Shown: positions 12,801 through 23,500 of the stretch, piece by piece
Layout: every line of letters begins with the position of its first letter
Position numbering within the stretch: the stretch's first letter is position 1
DNA from: Otis tarda
Lineage: Eukaryota; Chordata; Aves; Otidiformes; Otididae
Direction of reading: 5' to 3'
DNA length: 64,000 nucleotides
Assembly: GCA_026413225.1 (NCBI GenBank)
Contig: CM048557.1
Coordinates: 67,260,987-67,324,986, forward strand
Made by a program: the position numbers and the translations under genes
Notes under the pieces: model-generated
Told to the model about the DNA's origin: nothing
What the model saw: only the letters and a program-made list of their open reading frames with translations
Database searches by the model: none

Positions 12801-15800
12801 CCCTCCTGCTAATCCTCTAGCAAGAATAATAGTGGAAACGGATTTGGGAGTGGAGGAAGTACTGGGTGTGTTGGTCCTGTGTGGCATTTCTGATGACTAA
12901 TAATAGCTGAGGGGTTCTTAAAGTATCTTTATCTGACTGCTTTCAAGCCTGGTGGTACACACACATTTTTACATTCTTTTTTCTTTCCTATTAAATAGTT
13001 GTAATTGCATCAAGCAGCCAAGGACGAGTGAATCCCTTTAAGGTAAGAATTTTGCAGCTGGCTTGATTGCGGTGTTCTGAAAATCACAACAGATGATTAT
13101 ATCTCAAGTTTACAGTGTAACTGTGACAGATATCTTGGAGGGACAGAGGAGGGAAATATGACAGAAAATCAATACAATGTCTATTTATTTGTTTTGTTAG
13201 GTGTCATCTAACAAAAAGGACCCAGTGGTTCCCTCAGCAAATGTTCTAGATACTATGAGCAAATACTCAAAGAAAACATCTTTGTCTAGCAATCGAGCTG
13301 TAAACAAGCAGAGCCCTCCGGTTATAAAGCCTCTGATTCCCAAACCCAAGTCCAAGCAGGTAACCTTTCTTGTCTTTTTATGTTGTTTCAGTGAGCAAAG
13401 AAGAGTAAATTGAATTTTACCAGCTTTTATCAAGTATGAAACCCTGTTGATTGAGTAAAGCATCTTAGATGGCAAAGTTAATTTAAGCATACTGCGGAAA
13501 ACATAAAAGCACATAAAACAGAAAAAAAGAAATCAGTTGTAGAAACTGCATTCTGCACTGAATCTTGTCCTTTTATTTTAAATGGTATTAACTAAGCATC
13601 TACTGTGCTGAAATTGGATGGCTTAGATGCTATATTAATGCAAGTGATTGTGTCTTTAGGGCAGGCTTGGGTTTTGTTAGCCTATATGATAGTATTGTCT
13701 GAGAGTGAGGTGTTCCTAATTTTTTTTTTTTAAACTCTATTTCTGTAGGCTTTAGCAGCCTCCTTCTTCCAGCCTCGTACACCTAACTCTAGTCAAAAAA
13801 CAGTGGAAGAAAGAGAAGAAAAAGCAGGAAGTGAGTCCCATGAAGTCAAAGTCACGGCACAGGAGAACACTGAAAACAGAAGGTGGGTGGACACTTTCGT
13901 CTCAATGCCTTATTCTACTTTTGATAGAATAGCAAGTCCGAAACCTGTTTTGTTTCTGAAGATGTTGAGCTGTCTAAAGTAGTGTAGCATCAAGATTAAA
14001 GCGGTAGTTCACAAGTTGTCACGTCTGTGAACTCGCTTCAGAAATTTAGTAAACTGCTACTTACACTATGGATATTATCAAACAAACTTGCCCAAAGCAC
14101 ATCGGTTGGATTCCCAAATTGCCACACTATCATCACAGCGAAAGAACAGAGAAAGACATTCTGTTCAGTAGATCTTTCCCAGTGTGCATGGCAGTGTTAT
14201 TCAAAGGAGAAGTTGTGCATCGGCCTGAGACAAATATGTGTGTGACTGCATAATAAATGAACAATGCAAAATGCAATTTTGGGGGTCTAAGCAATGGTTT
14301 TTGCCTTGTTACTACTTATGCATCTTGTGATGCATATCTTTGAATGATAAATGAAACCATGCTGCTGTGCCGGTTCCAAGTATAGGAAATACTTAAACAT
14401 CTCTAGAAAATCTCAGAGCAGGTCTGAAAGCTGAGGGGTTTACGTGAAAGTGTAAAAGCTTTATTTTATTGTGATTTTTAAAAAAGAAAACAAACAAAAA
14501 ACTTGTATCACCTAAGGAGCACATTTCTTCCTAGCTAAGACTCCAATCTATCTTGTTCCTCTGGAGCAGGTGTATTTTCTAACAATCCCAGTCCTCATGA
14601 AACTTGCATTGTTATAATCATGTTTCATTCAGACTTCAATTAACTGAGGAAGATGAAGGTAATTATTATTCATTTGGACTAGCATTCTTTTCATTAACCT
14701 TTACAGATAATGTTCTAAAACAAATGGCAAGGGGAACTGTGAAAAGGATTAGCTGAAACATGCTAATATATGTGCTGTATATTTAGGTTGATGGGACCCT
14801 GTCAGAAAGGAAGAGAACCATTATGCTTTGTCATTCTAAAACTGAAATGTTCATCTCCATATATATCACACTTTTAATAAAAATGCTTGCCTTAGTCTTG
14901 CTTTGTCAGCATGTTCTTTAAGCTTACTGCAACAAGAGAAAGCAAACTGCTGACTACATGGATATCTTCTCTTTCAAGAACAAAGAAGTCCAGTTAGGTG
15001 TTGTTTAGATATGTTCTTTTGGGGGATATGTTTTTTTTTTTCTGTAACTTTCTTAAACAAACAATTTTTCTGTACTTGTTTTAGACCAAAGACAGGGTTC
15101 CAGATGTGGCTAGAAGAGAACAGAGCAAACATTTTGACAGATAATCCCGATCTGGATGAAGCAGAAATAATAAAAGAAGGTATGAGCCGATTTAGAATGC
15201 TGTCGTCGGAAGAAAGAATGGTAAGAAAACATTCTTGGTTATAAATTTTTTCTTTTCAATTCCACTGTTCTCCATCTTCATGGACTTTTGGATTGAGCTG
15301 TGATATACAACATATACTTTATGAAAATATAAAGTGTCTTGAATAATAATTAAAAGCAGAAAGCACCTTTTTTTGAAGTGAGAGAAATGTAATCAATGAA
15401 GAAGCAACAAAAGAGAAGGGAAGGAGTTAAAAGTGACAGAGCTAAGAAGCTTAATTCACTGGAGCTTAAATTTGTTCGAAGGCCTTTTGGGTTTCTTAAT
15501 TGTCCAGAAAGATAATTAAGAGCTTCAATTTCATATACAGGCTCAAATGAAGTATAGTTTTGAAGGAGGATGCTATTACAAAAATGGAAAGTGAAGAAAT
15601 TGTTCCTAACTTCATCCTTATTAGTTCTTAATGGGAATTGTTTCAGTGCTTGCTTATAATCAGAGAAGGAAGGTATATAAGATGAAGTGGTGCATTTTGT
15701 GGCCTAATGTGTGGTTTTCTGTTTAATGATGTACTTTCTTCAAAGGTGTGGACTGAGAAAGCAAAAGGAGGATCAGTTAATGATTTAACAGAAGATAAAA

Positions 15801-15946
15801 AGCGAAAGCGTCCCGCAGCTGATGAAGATGAAGCAAAAAAGAACCAGGAGCAAAAATTGGAGGACTCGAGTTTATCTAAAAAACCAAAGCCTTTAGATCA
15901 ATCTACAAACGTCAGATTGTCAGCTTTTGCGTTCAAGCAAAGCTAA
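692..15946 (+). CDS. WDHD1: WDHD1 (And-1/CTF4 homologue), 3' part of gene, 17 coding exons
   Basis: WDHD1 is a homotrimeric replisome scaffold. It links the CMG helicase to DNA polymerase alpha and also acts in sister cohesion and DNA repair in the nucleus. The exons seen here join in phase (2569 nt) into about 855 residues plus stop. The human protein is about 1129 aa, so roughly the first 270 residues (most of the WD40 propeller) lie upstream of the window. Visible parts, in order: the end of the WD40 region ([15 protein letters not shown]), an acidic linker, the SepB/Mcl1-mid beta-propeller ([20 protein letters not shown] through LADLMTQN), a charged disordered tail, and a C-terminal HMG-box-like segment ([14 protein letters not shown]) ending in AFAFKQS. 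A basic KKRKRP nuclear-localisation-like motif sits in the last exon. All introns inferred are GT-AG. Identity is by similarity to remembered human WDHD1; the exon edges are my inference. Confidence 0.96.
991..1189 (+). CDS. WDHD1: WDHD1 exon b (acidic linker)
   Basis: The acceptor is ttttag and the donor is gtacag. The exon encodes [13 protein letters not shown] followed by acidic tracts of Asp, two of them built from GAT-rich microsatellite codons (about 1102-1125 and 1165-1179). The matching human segment is the conserved [10 protein letters not shown] linker. It ends in phase 1. Confidence 0.93.
1366..1550 (+). CDS. WDHD1: WDHD1 exon c (start of SepB/Mcl1-mid domain)
   Basis: The acceptor is cttctag and the donor is gtacat. 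It reads from [12 protein letters not shown] through the highly conserved [20 protein letters not shown] to HRFM. This marks entry into the SepB domain. It restores phase 0. Confidence 0.94.
2142..2326 (+). CDS. WDHD1: WDHD1 exon d (SepB domain)
   Basis: The acceptor is tttaacag and the donor gtaagt is strong. It reads [20 protein letters not shown] through [10 protein letters not shown]. It ends in phase 2, leaving AG of a Ser codon. Confidence 0.95.
3462..3703 (+). CDS. WDHD1: WDHD1 exon e (SepB domain)
   Basis: The acceptor is ctgctttag and the donor is gtagtt. It reads [16 protein letters not shown], then [15 protein letters not shown], and ends [18 protein letters not shown]. This is beta-propeller core, almost identical to the human protein. 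Confidence 0.96.
4148..4285 (+). CDS. WDHD1: WDHD1 exon f (SepB domain)
   Basis: The acceptor is ttcctag and the donor is gtatga. It reads [19 protein letters not shown], then [19 protein letters not shown], and ends GFSAEG. Phase 1 at both ends. Confidence 0.95.
4964..5120 (+). CDS. WDHD1: WDHD1 exon g (SepB domain)
   Basis: The acceptor is aaacag and the donor is gtcaga. It reads [20 protein letters not shown], then [20 protein letters not shown], ending NPQQLR. The following intron (5121-7720) carries a sense-strand CR1 copy. Confidence 0.95.
6277..6302 (+). repeat. T26 homopolymer in WDHD1 intron
   Basis: An uninterrupted T run about 150 bp upstream of the CR1 copy. It is a simple repeat, unrelated to the CR1 tail, which lies at the other end. 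Confidence 0.9.
6450..7205 (+). mobile_element. CR1 LINE, 5'-truncated 3' end (about 750 bp), in WDHD1 intron
   Basis: The sequence matches the 3' end of chicken-repeat-1 non-LTR retrotransposons: the end of the reverse-transcriptase ORF (e.g. [37 protein letters not shown]), a short 3'UTR (ggttggactggatgggcttt) and the terminal ATTCTGTGATTCTGTG tail. The reading frame is broken by frameshifts. It is in the sense orientation within the intron between the exons at 4964 and 7721. CR1 copies are 5'-truncated by target-primed reverse transcription and lack clear target duplications. Confidence 0.95.
7721..7835 (+). CDS. WDHD1: WDHD1 exon h (SepB domain)
   Basis: The acceptor is ttgcacag and the donor is gtacgg. 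It reads [20 protein letters not shown] and ends TEKGQME in phase 0. It is the first coding exon after the CR1-bearing intron. Confidence 0.95.
9246..9377 (+). CDS. WDHD1: WDHD1 exon i (SepB domain)
   Basis: The acceptor is ctttttcag and the donor gtaagt is strong. It has 44 codons, phase 0 at both ends, reading [20 protein letters not shown] and ending [11 protein letters not shown]. It is symmetric, so skipping would keep the frame. Confidence 0.95.
9731..9948 (+). CDS. WDHD1: WDHD1 exon j (end of SepB domain, acidic tail)
   Basis: The acceptor is tttctttcag and the donor is gtaatg. It reads [20 protein letters not shown] through [14 protein letters not shown] to an acidic run [15 protein letters not shown]. 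It is helical sequence closing the middle domain. Confidence 0.95.
10560..10643 (+). repeat. T/G-rich low-complexity tract in WDHD1 intron
   Basis: Irregular runs of gttttt and gtttg with two T9-T12 runs. It lies in the intron between the exons at 9731 and 11732. A similar gtttgtttg tract occurs at about 42624-42665 in the GCH1 3'UTR. Confidence 0.8.
11732..11862 (+). CDS. WDHD1: WDHD1 exon k (disordered linker)
   Basis: The acceptor is tccatttag and the donor is gtaaga. It reads [20 protein letters not shown] followed by a Glu/Ala/Asp-rich segment. The YSN(S/T)ATEWS core is the conserved anchor to the human protein. Confidence 0.9.
12306..12362 (+). CDS. WDHD1: WDHD1 exon l (57 nt, disordered linker)
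   Basis: The acceptor is tctgaag and the donor gtgagt is good. It has phase 1 at both ends and encodes [18 protein letters not shown], similar to the human NSFSK...SAKS segment. It is symmetric, so it could be skipped without a frameshift. The acceptor is weaker than the other WDHD1 acceptors. Confidence 0.82.
12999..13042 (+). CDS. WDHD1: WDHD1 exon m (44 nt)
   Basis: The acceptor is ttaaatag and the donor gtaaga is good. It encodes [25 protein letters not shown] is identical to human. It restores phase 0. Confidence 0.9.
13201..13359 (+). CDS. WDHD1: WDHD1 exon n (basic/Ser-rich linker)
   Basis: The acceptor is ttttgttag and the donor is gtaacc. It has 53 codons in phase 0, from [20 protein letters not shown] to [16 protein letters not shown]. 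The IKPLIPKPK motif matches human WDHD1. Confidence 0.93.
13749..13882 (+). CDS. WDHD1: WDHD1 exon o (linker before HMG box)
   Basis: The acceptor is ttctgtag and the donor is gtgggt. It reads [20 protein letters not shown] and ends in a charged Glu/Lys run and ENTENR. Conservation is low, as expected for this linker. Confidence 0.87.
15085..15220 (+). CDS. WDHD1: WDHD1 exon p (HMG box)
   Basis: The acceptor is cttgttttag and the donor gtaaga is good. It reads [20 protein letters not shown] through [20 protein letters not shown]. This is the first half of the C-terminal HMG-box-like DNA-binding domain; Phe and Trp are in the expected helix-1 positions. Confidence 0.95.
15746..15946 (+). CDS. 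WDHD1: WDHD1 last coding exon (HMG box end, NLS, stop TAA)
   Basis: The acceptor is cttcaaag. It reads VWTEKAKGG, then a basic nuclear-localisation-like cluster DKKRKRP, an acidic/Lys region, and the conserved terminus LSAFAFKQS followed by TAA at 15944-15946. Confidence 0.95.
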   Translation: MWTEKAKGGSVNDLTEDKKRKRPAADEDEAKKNQEQKLEDSSLSKKPKPLDQSTNVRLSAFAFKQS

Positions 15947-16675
15947 GTAACGTGATACCTTCTCAGCGTCGTCGTTCTGAAAACATTAGGTAGCTCTGTT
16001 TTGAGAATTTTGCTGCTGTGCTCAAAGAGTACTAGCAAAAAGAGTGCCTTGCTCCAAATAGTCTTTTAGAAAGTATTTTATTAACAATTATTGAGGGAAA
16101 TGTTGAATCTGCTCTCCCGATCTTTTGCAAGTTACTGGTGTAAAGCCTGATAGCAAAACGAATACTGATGGACCTGTTCACTGGAAGCACGGTTCCACGC
16201 GGTGTTGCGTAGCCACGTGCCTCAATACTTGCCGTGTTTGGTGCTAAATTCAGATCAGCCGTTCTGGGGAGGATAAACCCTGCGCAAAAGCTCTCCTGTG
16301 GTTTTAGAGAAGCAAAGTAATGGCTTATACACCATTCCTTCTGCCTGCTGCAAATGCTCGTGAGGGAAAGACACTCAATGAAATAGGAGTGGGGAGGAAG
16401 GATAGTTTAACGTGGTGCTGATATTCACCTGCGTTTTCAACACCTCTGGCCCTGACAGTGACAGAGAGCAGCCTGGTACGGGCAGGGAGAGAAAACCAGG
16501 ACAAGAGCTGAATTAGGAAGTTCGGGCATCCAAAAATGAGCCATTCCAGACTCTGCAAATGTACTCTCACAATCTGTGCCTCAGCAGGGTGCAGAACGTG
16601 CTCAGAACTTGAAAATGTGTGTATTGTTTTATGTAATGTTTGTTTTTAAAATAAATTGTTGATGTTTCTTTGTTT
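15947..16675 (+). other. WDHD1: WDHD1 3' untranslated region
   Basis: About 0.7 kb runs from the stop codon to just past a canonical AATAAA. No further coding potential is seen. The exact cleavage point is not visible; it is placed about 20 nt after the signal, before a T/G-rich segment. Confidence 0.75.
16650..16655 (+). terminator. WDHD1: WDHD1 poly(A) signal AATAAA
   Basis: A canonical hexamer about 0.7 kb after the stop, followed by a T/G-rich stretch (tgttgatgtttctttg). It is the first well-placed hexamer in the 3'UTR. Confidence 0.75.
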
Positions 16676-16859
16676 AAGGTGGTGATCTCCTTTGCAGCTT
16701 TTCTAATTAAAGGAAAACAAACTTCTGTCTACAAGTCTTAAGTCTTCTGTCTACACTCTACAAGTATTTACCCTTCTCTGGAGAAAAGGCAGTATGTCTA
16801 ATAAATGTATTTTAATTAAACTCAAAGTTTGAAACTTTTTTAAAAGATAAGGTAAAATG

Positions 16860-17569
16860 GAGAATGGATTGAGAGCAGCCCTGAGGAGAAAGACTTGGGA
16901 GTGCTGGTAGATGAGAGGCTCAACATGAGCGGGCAATGCGCCCTTGCGGCCCAGAAGGCCAACCGCATCCTGGGCTGCATCAAGAGGAGCGTGGCCAGCA
17001 GGTCGAGGGAGGGGATTCTGCCCCTCTACTCTGCCCTGGTGAGACCCCACCTGGAGTACTGCGTCCAGTTCTGGAGTCCCCAACACAAAAAGGACATGGA
17101 CCAGTTGGAGAAGGACCAGAGGAGGGCCACAAAGATGATCAGAGGGCCGGAGCATCTCTCCTATGAGGACAGGCTGAGAGAGTTGGGGCTGTTCAGCCTG
17201 GAGAAGAGGAGGCTCCGGGGAGACCTGATAGCGGTCTTCCAGTACCTCAAGGGGGCCTACAGGAAAGATGGGGAGAAGCTGTTCAGTAGGGCCTGTTGTG
17301 ATAGGACAAGGGGTAATGGGTTTAAATTAGAAGGAGGTAGGTTTAGATTAGATATTAGAAAAAAATTTTTTACAATGAGAGTTGTAGAGCACTGGAACAG
17401 GTTGCCCAGAGAGGTGGTGGATGCCCCATCCCTGGAAATGTTCAAGGCCAGGCTGGATGAGGCTCTGAGCAACCTGATCTAGTCAGGGATGTCCCTGCTC
17501 TTGCAGGGGGGTTGGACTGGATGACCTTTGAAGGTCCCTTCCAACTCTAACCATTCTATGATTCTATGA
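16860..17569 (+). mobile_element. CR1 LINE, 5'-truncated, with 195-codon intact 3' ORF portion
   Basis: It starts about 185 bp downstream of the WDHD1 poly(A) signal. A continuous frame (16895-17482) covers the C-terminal part of the CR1 ORF2 protein ([20 protein letters not shown] to DEALSNLI). The 3' tail is two copies of ATTCTATG. It is better preserved than the other copies here, which suggests a younger insertion. Only the C-terminal region is present, so it cannot be autonomous. Confidence 0.96.
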
Positions 17570-20500
17570 AAATAATTTAGTTTTTTTTTCTCCCTGGGTT
17601 TGCACATCTTTTCATTGTTTTGGTTTTTTTTTCATTCTTCATTTCTCTTTGTTATTACTGAAAAGGCAAATGACTCTCTTGTTTGGAACACATTTTTAAC
17701 ATTGAAATATGTAAATCTTCATGTAGGAGGTGTTCTGCTAGACTTTTAAAAGCAATTGTTCTTATGTATTGTTACAGATTTTATTTGTTTATGCTGAGAG
17801 TAGACAGCAAGTAATCATTAATGTAAGTAATAATTTTCTATATCGACATAATGCAATAAATTCAGGAAAGTAGTGGTGTATTGTAGTGATTTTCTACATT
17901 CTTTGGAAATAAATAATTGTGTCAGAGACTGGAATTTATTTTTAGGCAGTAAAGTATATTTCCAAGTTTGGAGAAAAATAGAATTGCCCTGGTAAGGAAA
18001 ACATCCTGATAGAAAAATCACTATGAGCCTGGTGAACTGTGTAATGTTTTCTTTCTGCTAGACTGGGCTGTTCTGATGATGACTTGAGCATCTTGACCGT
18101 GGTGCAGCGAGATGGGCTGGGTGTGAACGGATGGCCTTTCTTTCATCTACGTCCATGTAATCCGTATTCAAGCGGAGCTGCCTGCCAGGTGCCCTTTCTG
18201 CAGGCCAAATAGGAGAAGTCAAGTCACCCTCTGCTGTAAGTAAGCGAGCTTTTTGAGTGACTCCCCAGGGCTTCTATATGAAGCTGTGCAGGCTGTGCTT
18301 TGCTTCAGACTGCAGGCACAAATCCAGTACAGTTCCTCTTCTACAACAGGGGCTGGTAGGTAGCCACTGCTGCAAACAGCTGATCCCACAAAGCGTCCAA
18401 AGTCCTTTTGGCTCCTGTAGGAGGGAGGAAATGCCCAAAGTAAACTTCCATGAGAGTTTTCTGAGCGCTGGATTTTTGCAGTCATGTAGCTCTTCTGAAC
18501 AAACACGCAAAAGGTCTGTTTTAAGGGAGGCTCCTGGGTTTAGTGAATGGTTTCACGGAAATCACTGGGGACATGAGGCACCATCCTGCATGTCCCTGGT
18601 TCCCACTTGCTTTTCTCCTGGCTTAATTTTTGCTGACCCAATGCTGTCACTAGACCCAATGTCCGCAGCGGTGGGGTCACAATCTGGATCTCACTGCTAC
18701 CCCCATGGTTTGTTAGAGGTGGCAAAACTGTTTCCAGCATCAGATTTGAAATTTTGCACTGGGGCTGTGTGGCTGTGATGGTGATTGCAGCAGTGATTTT
18801 TAATTATGAAACAGTTGCTGCTGTCCACAGCAATAAAATAAAGAGCCAGCAGGGGCTATGGAGATCATGGAAGCGAGTACCATCATCTCCCAGTTAAGCT
18901 GCTGTTACGTTTCTTTGATGAAAGATGGGTTTTGCTCTATTACACAGCTCTGGGCAGAGCTGCAAATACCCCTCCATCACCTGGAGCCTTCCAGGGAGCT
19001 GCGCTAAGCCAGCCGGAACGAGTCACACTCATCCAGCAAAAGCACCGGCAGGACAGTGCTAAGTATAACTTTCAATTCAGGTGGAAAAGAAATGCCAAAC
19101 CAAAAATGAACAGAAAACGTGGAATGGATTTTCAAGTGAAAACAGTTTAAATCTCGACTAGCTGTTTTTCTTTAAAAATTATTCCCAAAGAATTTTGTAG
19201 AATTTCACAGAATTCTTCAGAAATGCTTGCTTGTCCTGAATTTGCCATCTTTCCAATGGAGAACCAGGTATTTTAGAAAAGCCGACCTGGAAACTGTGTC
19301 AAAGAACCTGCCTAATGTTGATTGTCCCTACAGCACTCAGAAAACCAGAGAGGGAGGATTGCACCGCTGATCTTTGGGTCAGGTTTGAAAGGCTCCATCC
19401 ATTGACCCACTGGCAGGGCTCTGCTGTGACCGTGCTCTTCATGTGGCTGTGCTGAAAAGCTTTGCTGCATCTAAACCCAGCCCCAACTGCCCTACCTGAT
19501 TATTGGCATTCCTCTTCCAATCTTGGGAACACAAAGCACCTTCTCTTCCTTACTCTCTGCGTCTGAGTCTGTCATCCTCTTCCATTTCATTGTGTCATTT
19601 GACTATTAAAAAAATCCCTTTCTCACACACTTTTTCTGAAGAAGGAAGTCATGTTAAAGTAGCATATGAAAACAGATAGCAGATGATGGAGTCTGGAAAA
19701 GAGAATATTGCTGAATATTTGTGCGTGTGGCATTTTGTTCATTTACCTCTGTTGCTCAATATCTAACCCAGAGCCACTTCTTGCTGGAAGGAAAAAAAGT
19801 GGCTTGGCTTTTGCTTTTTCCACCTAAAGGAAAGTTGCCATGGCTTGTTTGGCTTTTGCATTCCATGATTAGAAAATTAATAACTGTTGGTTATAACTTC
19901 TCCCTTTGTTGCTGCAGGAGTGAGCAATGCCATCAGACTCAAAGATTTGCTTTACAAACTCCATGTAAGTTGCCTTCTTGGATGTAGCGCTGTGTCACTG
20001 GCCTCTGTGGTTGTCCCCAGCTCTGACAGTGCCCGCAGCCGGGGCAGCTTGGTTACTCCAGCTGGGAGAGTTTCTTACCTTGTAGGCAGTAAAAGAAAGT
20101 TGATACCTGTGAGGAATGGTTTTGGGGTGAGAAAGTGAAGAAAGCTCAACCAGCTTGGATGCTTGTGGTGAAGCTGGGCAAAGGAGACCCTGTGTTTGGA
20201 CAAGCTTTCCCCTCTCAAACCTCTCGCTATGAAACACACCTCAGCTTCTTTCCATAACTGTGACGGTCATGGAGCGACTCGACTTGGTGGTCCCAGCTGG
20301 CTAGTCCAAGGAGAAGACAACAGCGGTGAGAACCGAGAAGGTCAGGTGTCTCATGCAATAAAGCTCTTTGATGCAGAACAGCAGACCTGGCTGCTTCTCT
20401 CTCCTCCTGGCTGATGTGCTAAGTGTGCTTGGCTGAATGCTGCCGTATAAATTCAACAGTAATTCATTTACTTAAAGGCAGGCAAAACACGAATGCCTGG

Positions 20501-23500
20501 CCGCGCTGCGAAAACAGCCACTTGATGCTGGGCTCAATTGGACGTGAATGGGAGAGGAAATTCGCAGGAATATTTTCAAGCCGTGTGTTGCCAGGGAACG
20601 ATCCGGTCTACGAATCACATTATCAATCTTGGGGTAATAACGGTGAGAAGTAATTGAGGAGAGCGATGCGGGGACACGGCTGCTATTCCCGTCTGCGCGG
20701 TATGTGAATCAAAAGCCGCTTTTGGTTTGGGTATGGGCTGGAGCGACTTCGAGATCGCCCTGGCTGATATCTGAGGTAGCTCCTGTTGGAAATGGGGTAC
20801 AGGTCCATGAAAGCCTGGAGACTTGTGTTGTATGGCTGTCTTCACGTTCTTAAAAGCATAAATATGAATTTACTTCCTACAGCCTGCCCGGGCCATCCCT
20901 CAGAAGTTTTCCAAATTTTGGGGACTGAAGGCTGGAAGAGTCCATTGGTGTGAGATCCTGTGTCCTTGCTCTGTGAAGGCATGAAAGGAAAGCTGGGGCA
21001 GGGCAAAACTGCCTTTTTTTACTTCCAGTTTCAGCTCTAAAATGTGGGACCTCACCAGGGAAGTTAAAATGCAGATCGCCTCTGCAGGAGACCCCACAGA
21101 CCTTGGGGATCCTCTGTCCTTACAGAGCAACAACCCTTCTGTAAGAGGTCAGTATTTTAGGAGCCTGTAATCAATTTTGCTTGTTATTCCGGGTAATAGA
21201 ATTAAATTGCTCGTGATTCATTCTTTAAACTGACACACTGTGATTCCAGGGGCTGATAAATCCCAGGCTGTATTTCCAGGGCACGGGAAGGATGGCAGTA
21301 GGCTGCGACGTTGCCATCCGTCGCCGCCATGGGCACAGCTGTTATTTGAGGATCACGTTTGGGTCACGATCTGGCTTGATGTTAATAGTAGGATCGATCT
21401 GCATTGCTGTTTTCCTCCTTGAGCTGTTAATGATCCGCTGGGTCGATGCAGATGGTTTGAGAAGGTGGAATTTATCATCTCTAACTTGAAGCTCTGAGCT
21501 CAGTCCCAAACGCTCCTGCTTTATAGTCAATGGAGGAAAAATAGACGTCTTTTGTGTGTGATTTATCTTTTAGCAGCTGTCAGCGCAGAAATTGCCTTTG
21601 AAATACCTTTTAGATGGCTTCATCTGACCCAGTGAAGGCTGCCCAGGGTGTCTTCATCCTTAGCCAGCTTGGTGCGGAGATGTTTCTTTCAACAGCCCGC
21701 TCTTCAAACCCTGAGGAGCATCTCATGTGCGCAGGGAACAATGCTCCAGCCCTTCCCCACCGGCTCCCACTCAATGCCACCAAAACCGCAAGGAAGCTCG
21801 ACCGACGAAAACGGGTCGAGGAGCTGGAGCCTGAATACAAACCTGCTTCATCCTGTCCCTGTTTTGTATTTTCCCTACTTTCGAAGACGAGAGACCTCTC
21901 TCTGATGGGCTTTACTGTGGACCACACACCCGCGTGCCCCTACCTTGGTGCCCAGCAGCATCCCCTGGCTCTCCCAGGGACCCCCCAGGTACCCTCCAGC
22001 AGACGTGCTGGGCTTTCACCCGCTCTAGACCTCATTCTAGACTTGCAAATAATTCAAGTTACAGCCTCTGGGCTTTTTGCACTCCCTATTTTGTTGCTTT
22101 TTAAGAATCTCTCAGTTGTCGAACAGCAAAAATAACCCCCAAGCTCTGAGCAAGCGCCGGAAAGACAAACGGGGCAGATTCCCTCTAGGAAATTCAGAGT
22201 GTCTTGTAACGATATTGCAGGATACCATCTGCTGCTCTTCTGTTTATAGCCTCTGCTTTGCTTTTTTTGGATATAATCAGAAATAGCAAAGAGAAATTTA
22301 TACATGAGAACTTGGGAAGGCTACATGAGAGTGTAATTAATGAGGAACAGTCAATACAATATTATCATAAGATATGTAAAAAAAAAAAAAAATCTGCTTA
22401 CCCAGCTGCTGTGGGGTTCTGTTTCAGAGGGAGAGGACTTGGCCGTGGCTGGGAATCGGGCTGTGTCATAACAAGTCCTGACGCGTATCTAAATTACCTG
22501 AACCTAATAATTGCGCCTTTGCAAACGCTGTTAGCAGAACTGCTTCGTGCGCAACTTCTGCTCAAATCCACCCTGAAAAAGGAGGTTTCTGTGCTGGGTT
22601 TCTGCGCATCCACACAGTGCTCGCCCTAGCAAATAAGCTGGCAAGTGCCCTTCTCCCCCAATAAATAGAAGAAAAATGACGACCATCTCCCACAGACCAT
22701 TCTGAAGTCAGGGGCAACTCCCAAGGGAACTTTTCTTCTTTTCCAAGAAAATAAAGGTAGCAAAGACTGGGGAGTGCCAAGATACTCAGTGGTTTGTAAC
22801 TCCTAAGAAATGCTACCCAACCCTTTGAACCGTGCCACCTTGGTCTGGGTCCAAAAGAAAGCGGCAGTTGCTCTGCTGAGTCCCGTGGGCGTTTTTGTTC
22901 ATATTTTTAAGTAAGGGAACCCATCGAGTTTATACGGAGGGTTTGGACATCCTCAGAGGGTTGCGAAATGATGCAAGGTACCTGGCTGCGTCCCAGTGGG
23001 TGTCTAGGGAGAGGTGGGGATGGGGTTCAGGGCTTTGAATCCTCTGGTACAGCAGTTTCTGTTCCCGATGGGAGCCCGGGGCAAGAAAACCGCGGTAAAG
23101 CCTGGCTGGCTGCAAGCCAGCACCGGCCGCTTGATTTCACCTGAGTCATCCTGGCTCTTCTGGTAAAACTGTGATCGGAAACCGAATTACAAATGTAGAG
23201 CGCATTATTGCTGCAGGGATTTTTTTGTTTCCTTTTATTATTTTTTTTTTTTCCGCTGGTCTTGGTTAAATGTAGCTTTTATGCCGGGAGGAGACGGAGG
23301 AAAACCAGTGAGTCACGCTCCGTGTCCCGTCCCTCTGACGGCTCCTTCCCCTCCTTATCACGCAACAATTTACCATTTCCTAGGCGTAAGGTGGGGAGAA
23401 TTTGTCCCTGCTGCCTCACGGACAGGTCGGGTGTGAAAAGAGAGGGCTTGGCCGTGTCCCTTAGCATCTAAGCTATTTTTTTGGATGGCGATCCAGAAAA

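Noticed and set aside
12546..12887. 113-codon minus-strand ORF in a WDHD1 intron
   Set aside because: No recognised motif, no splice support, and antisense to an actively spliced gene. Treated as chance.
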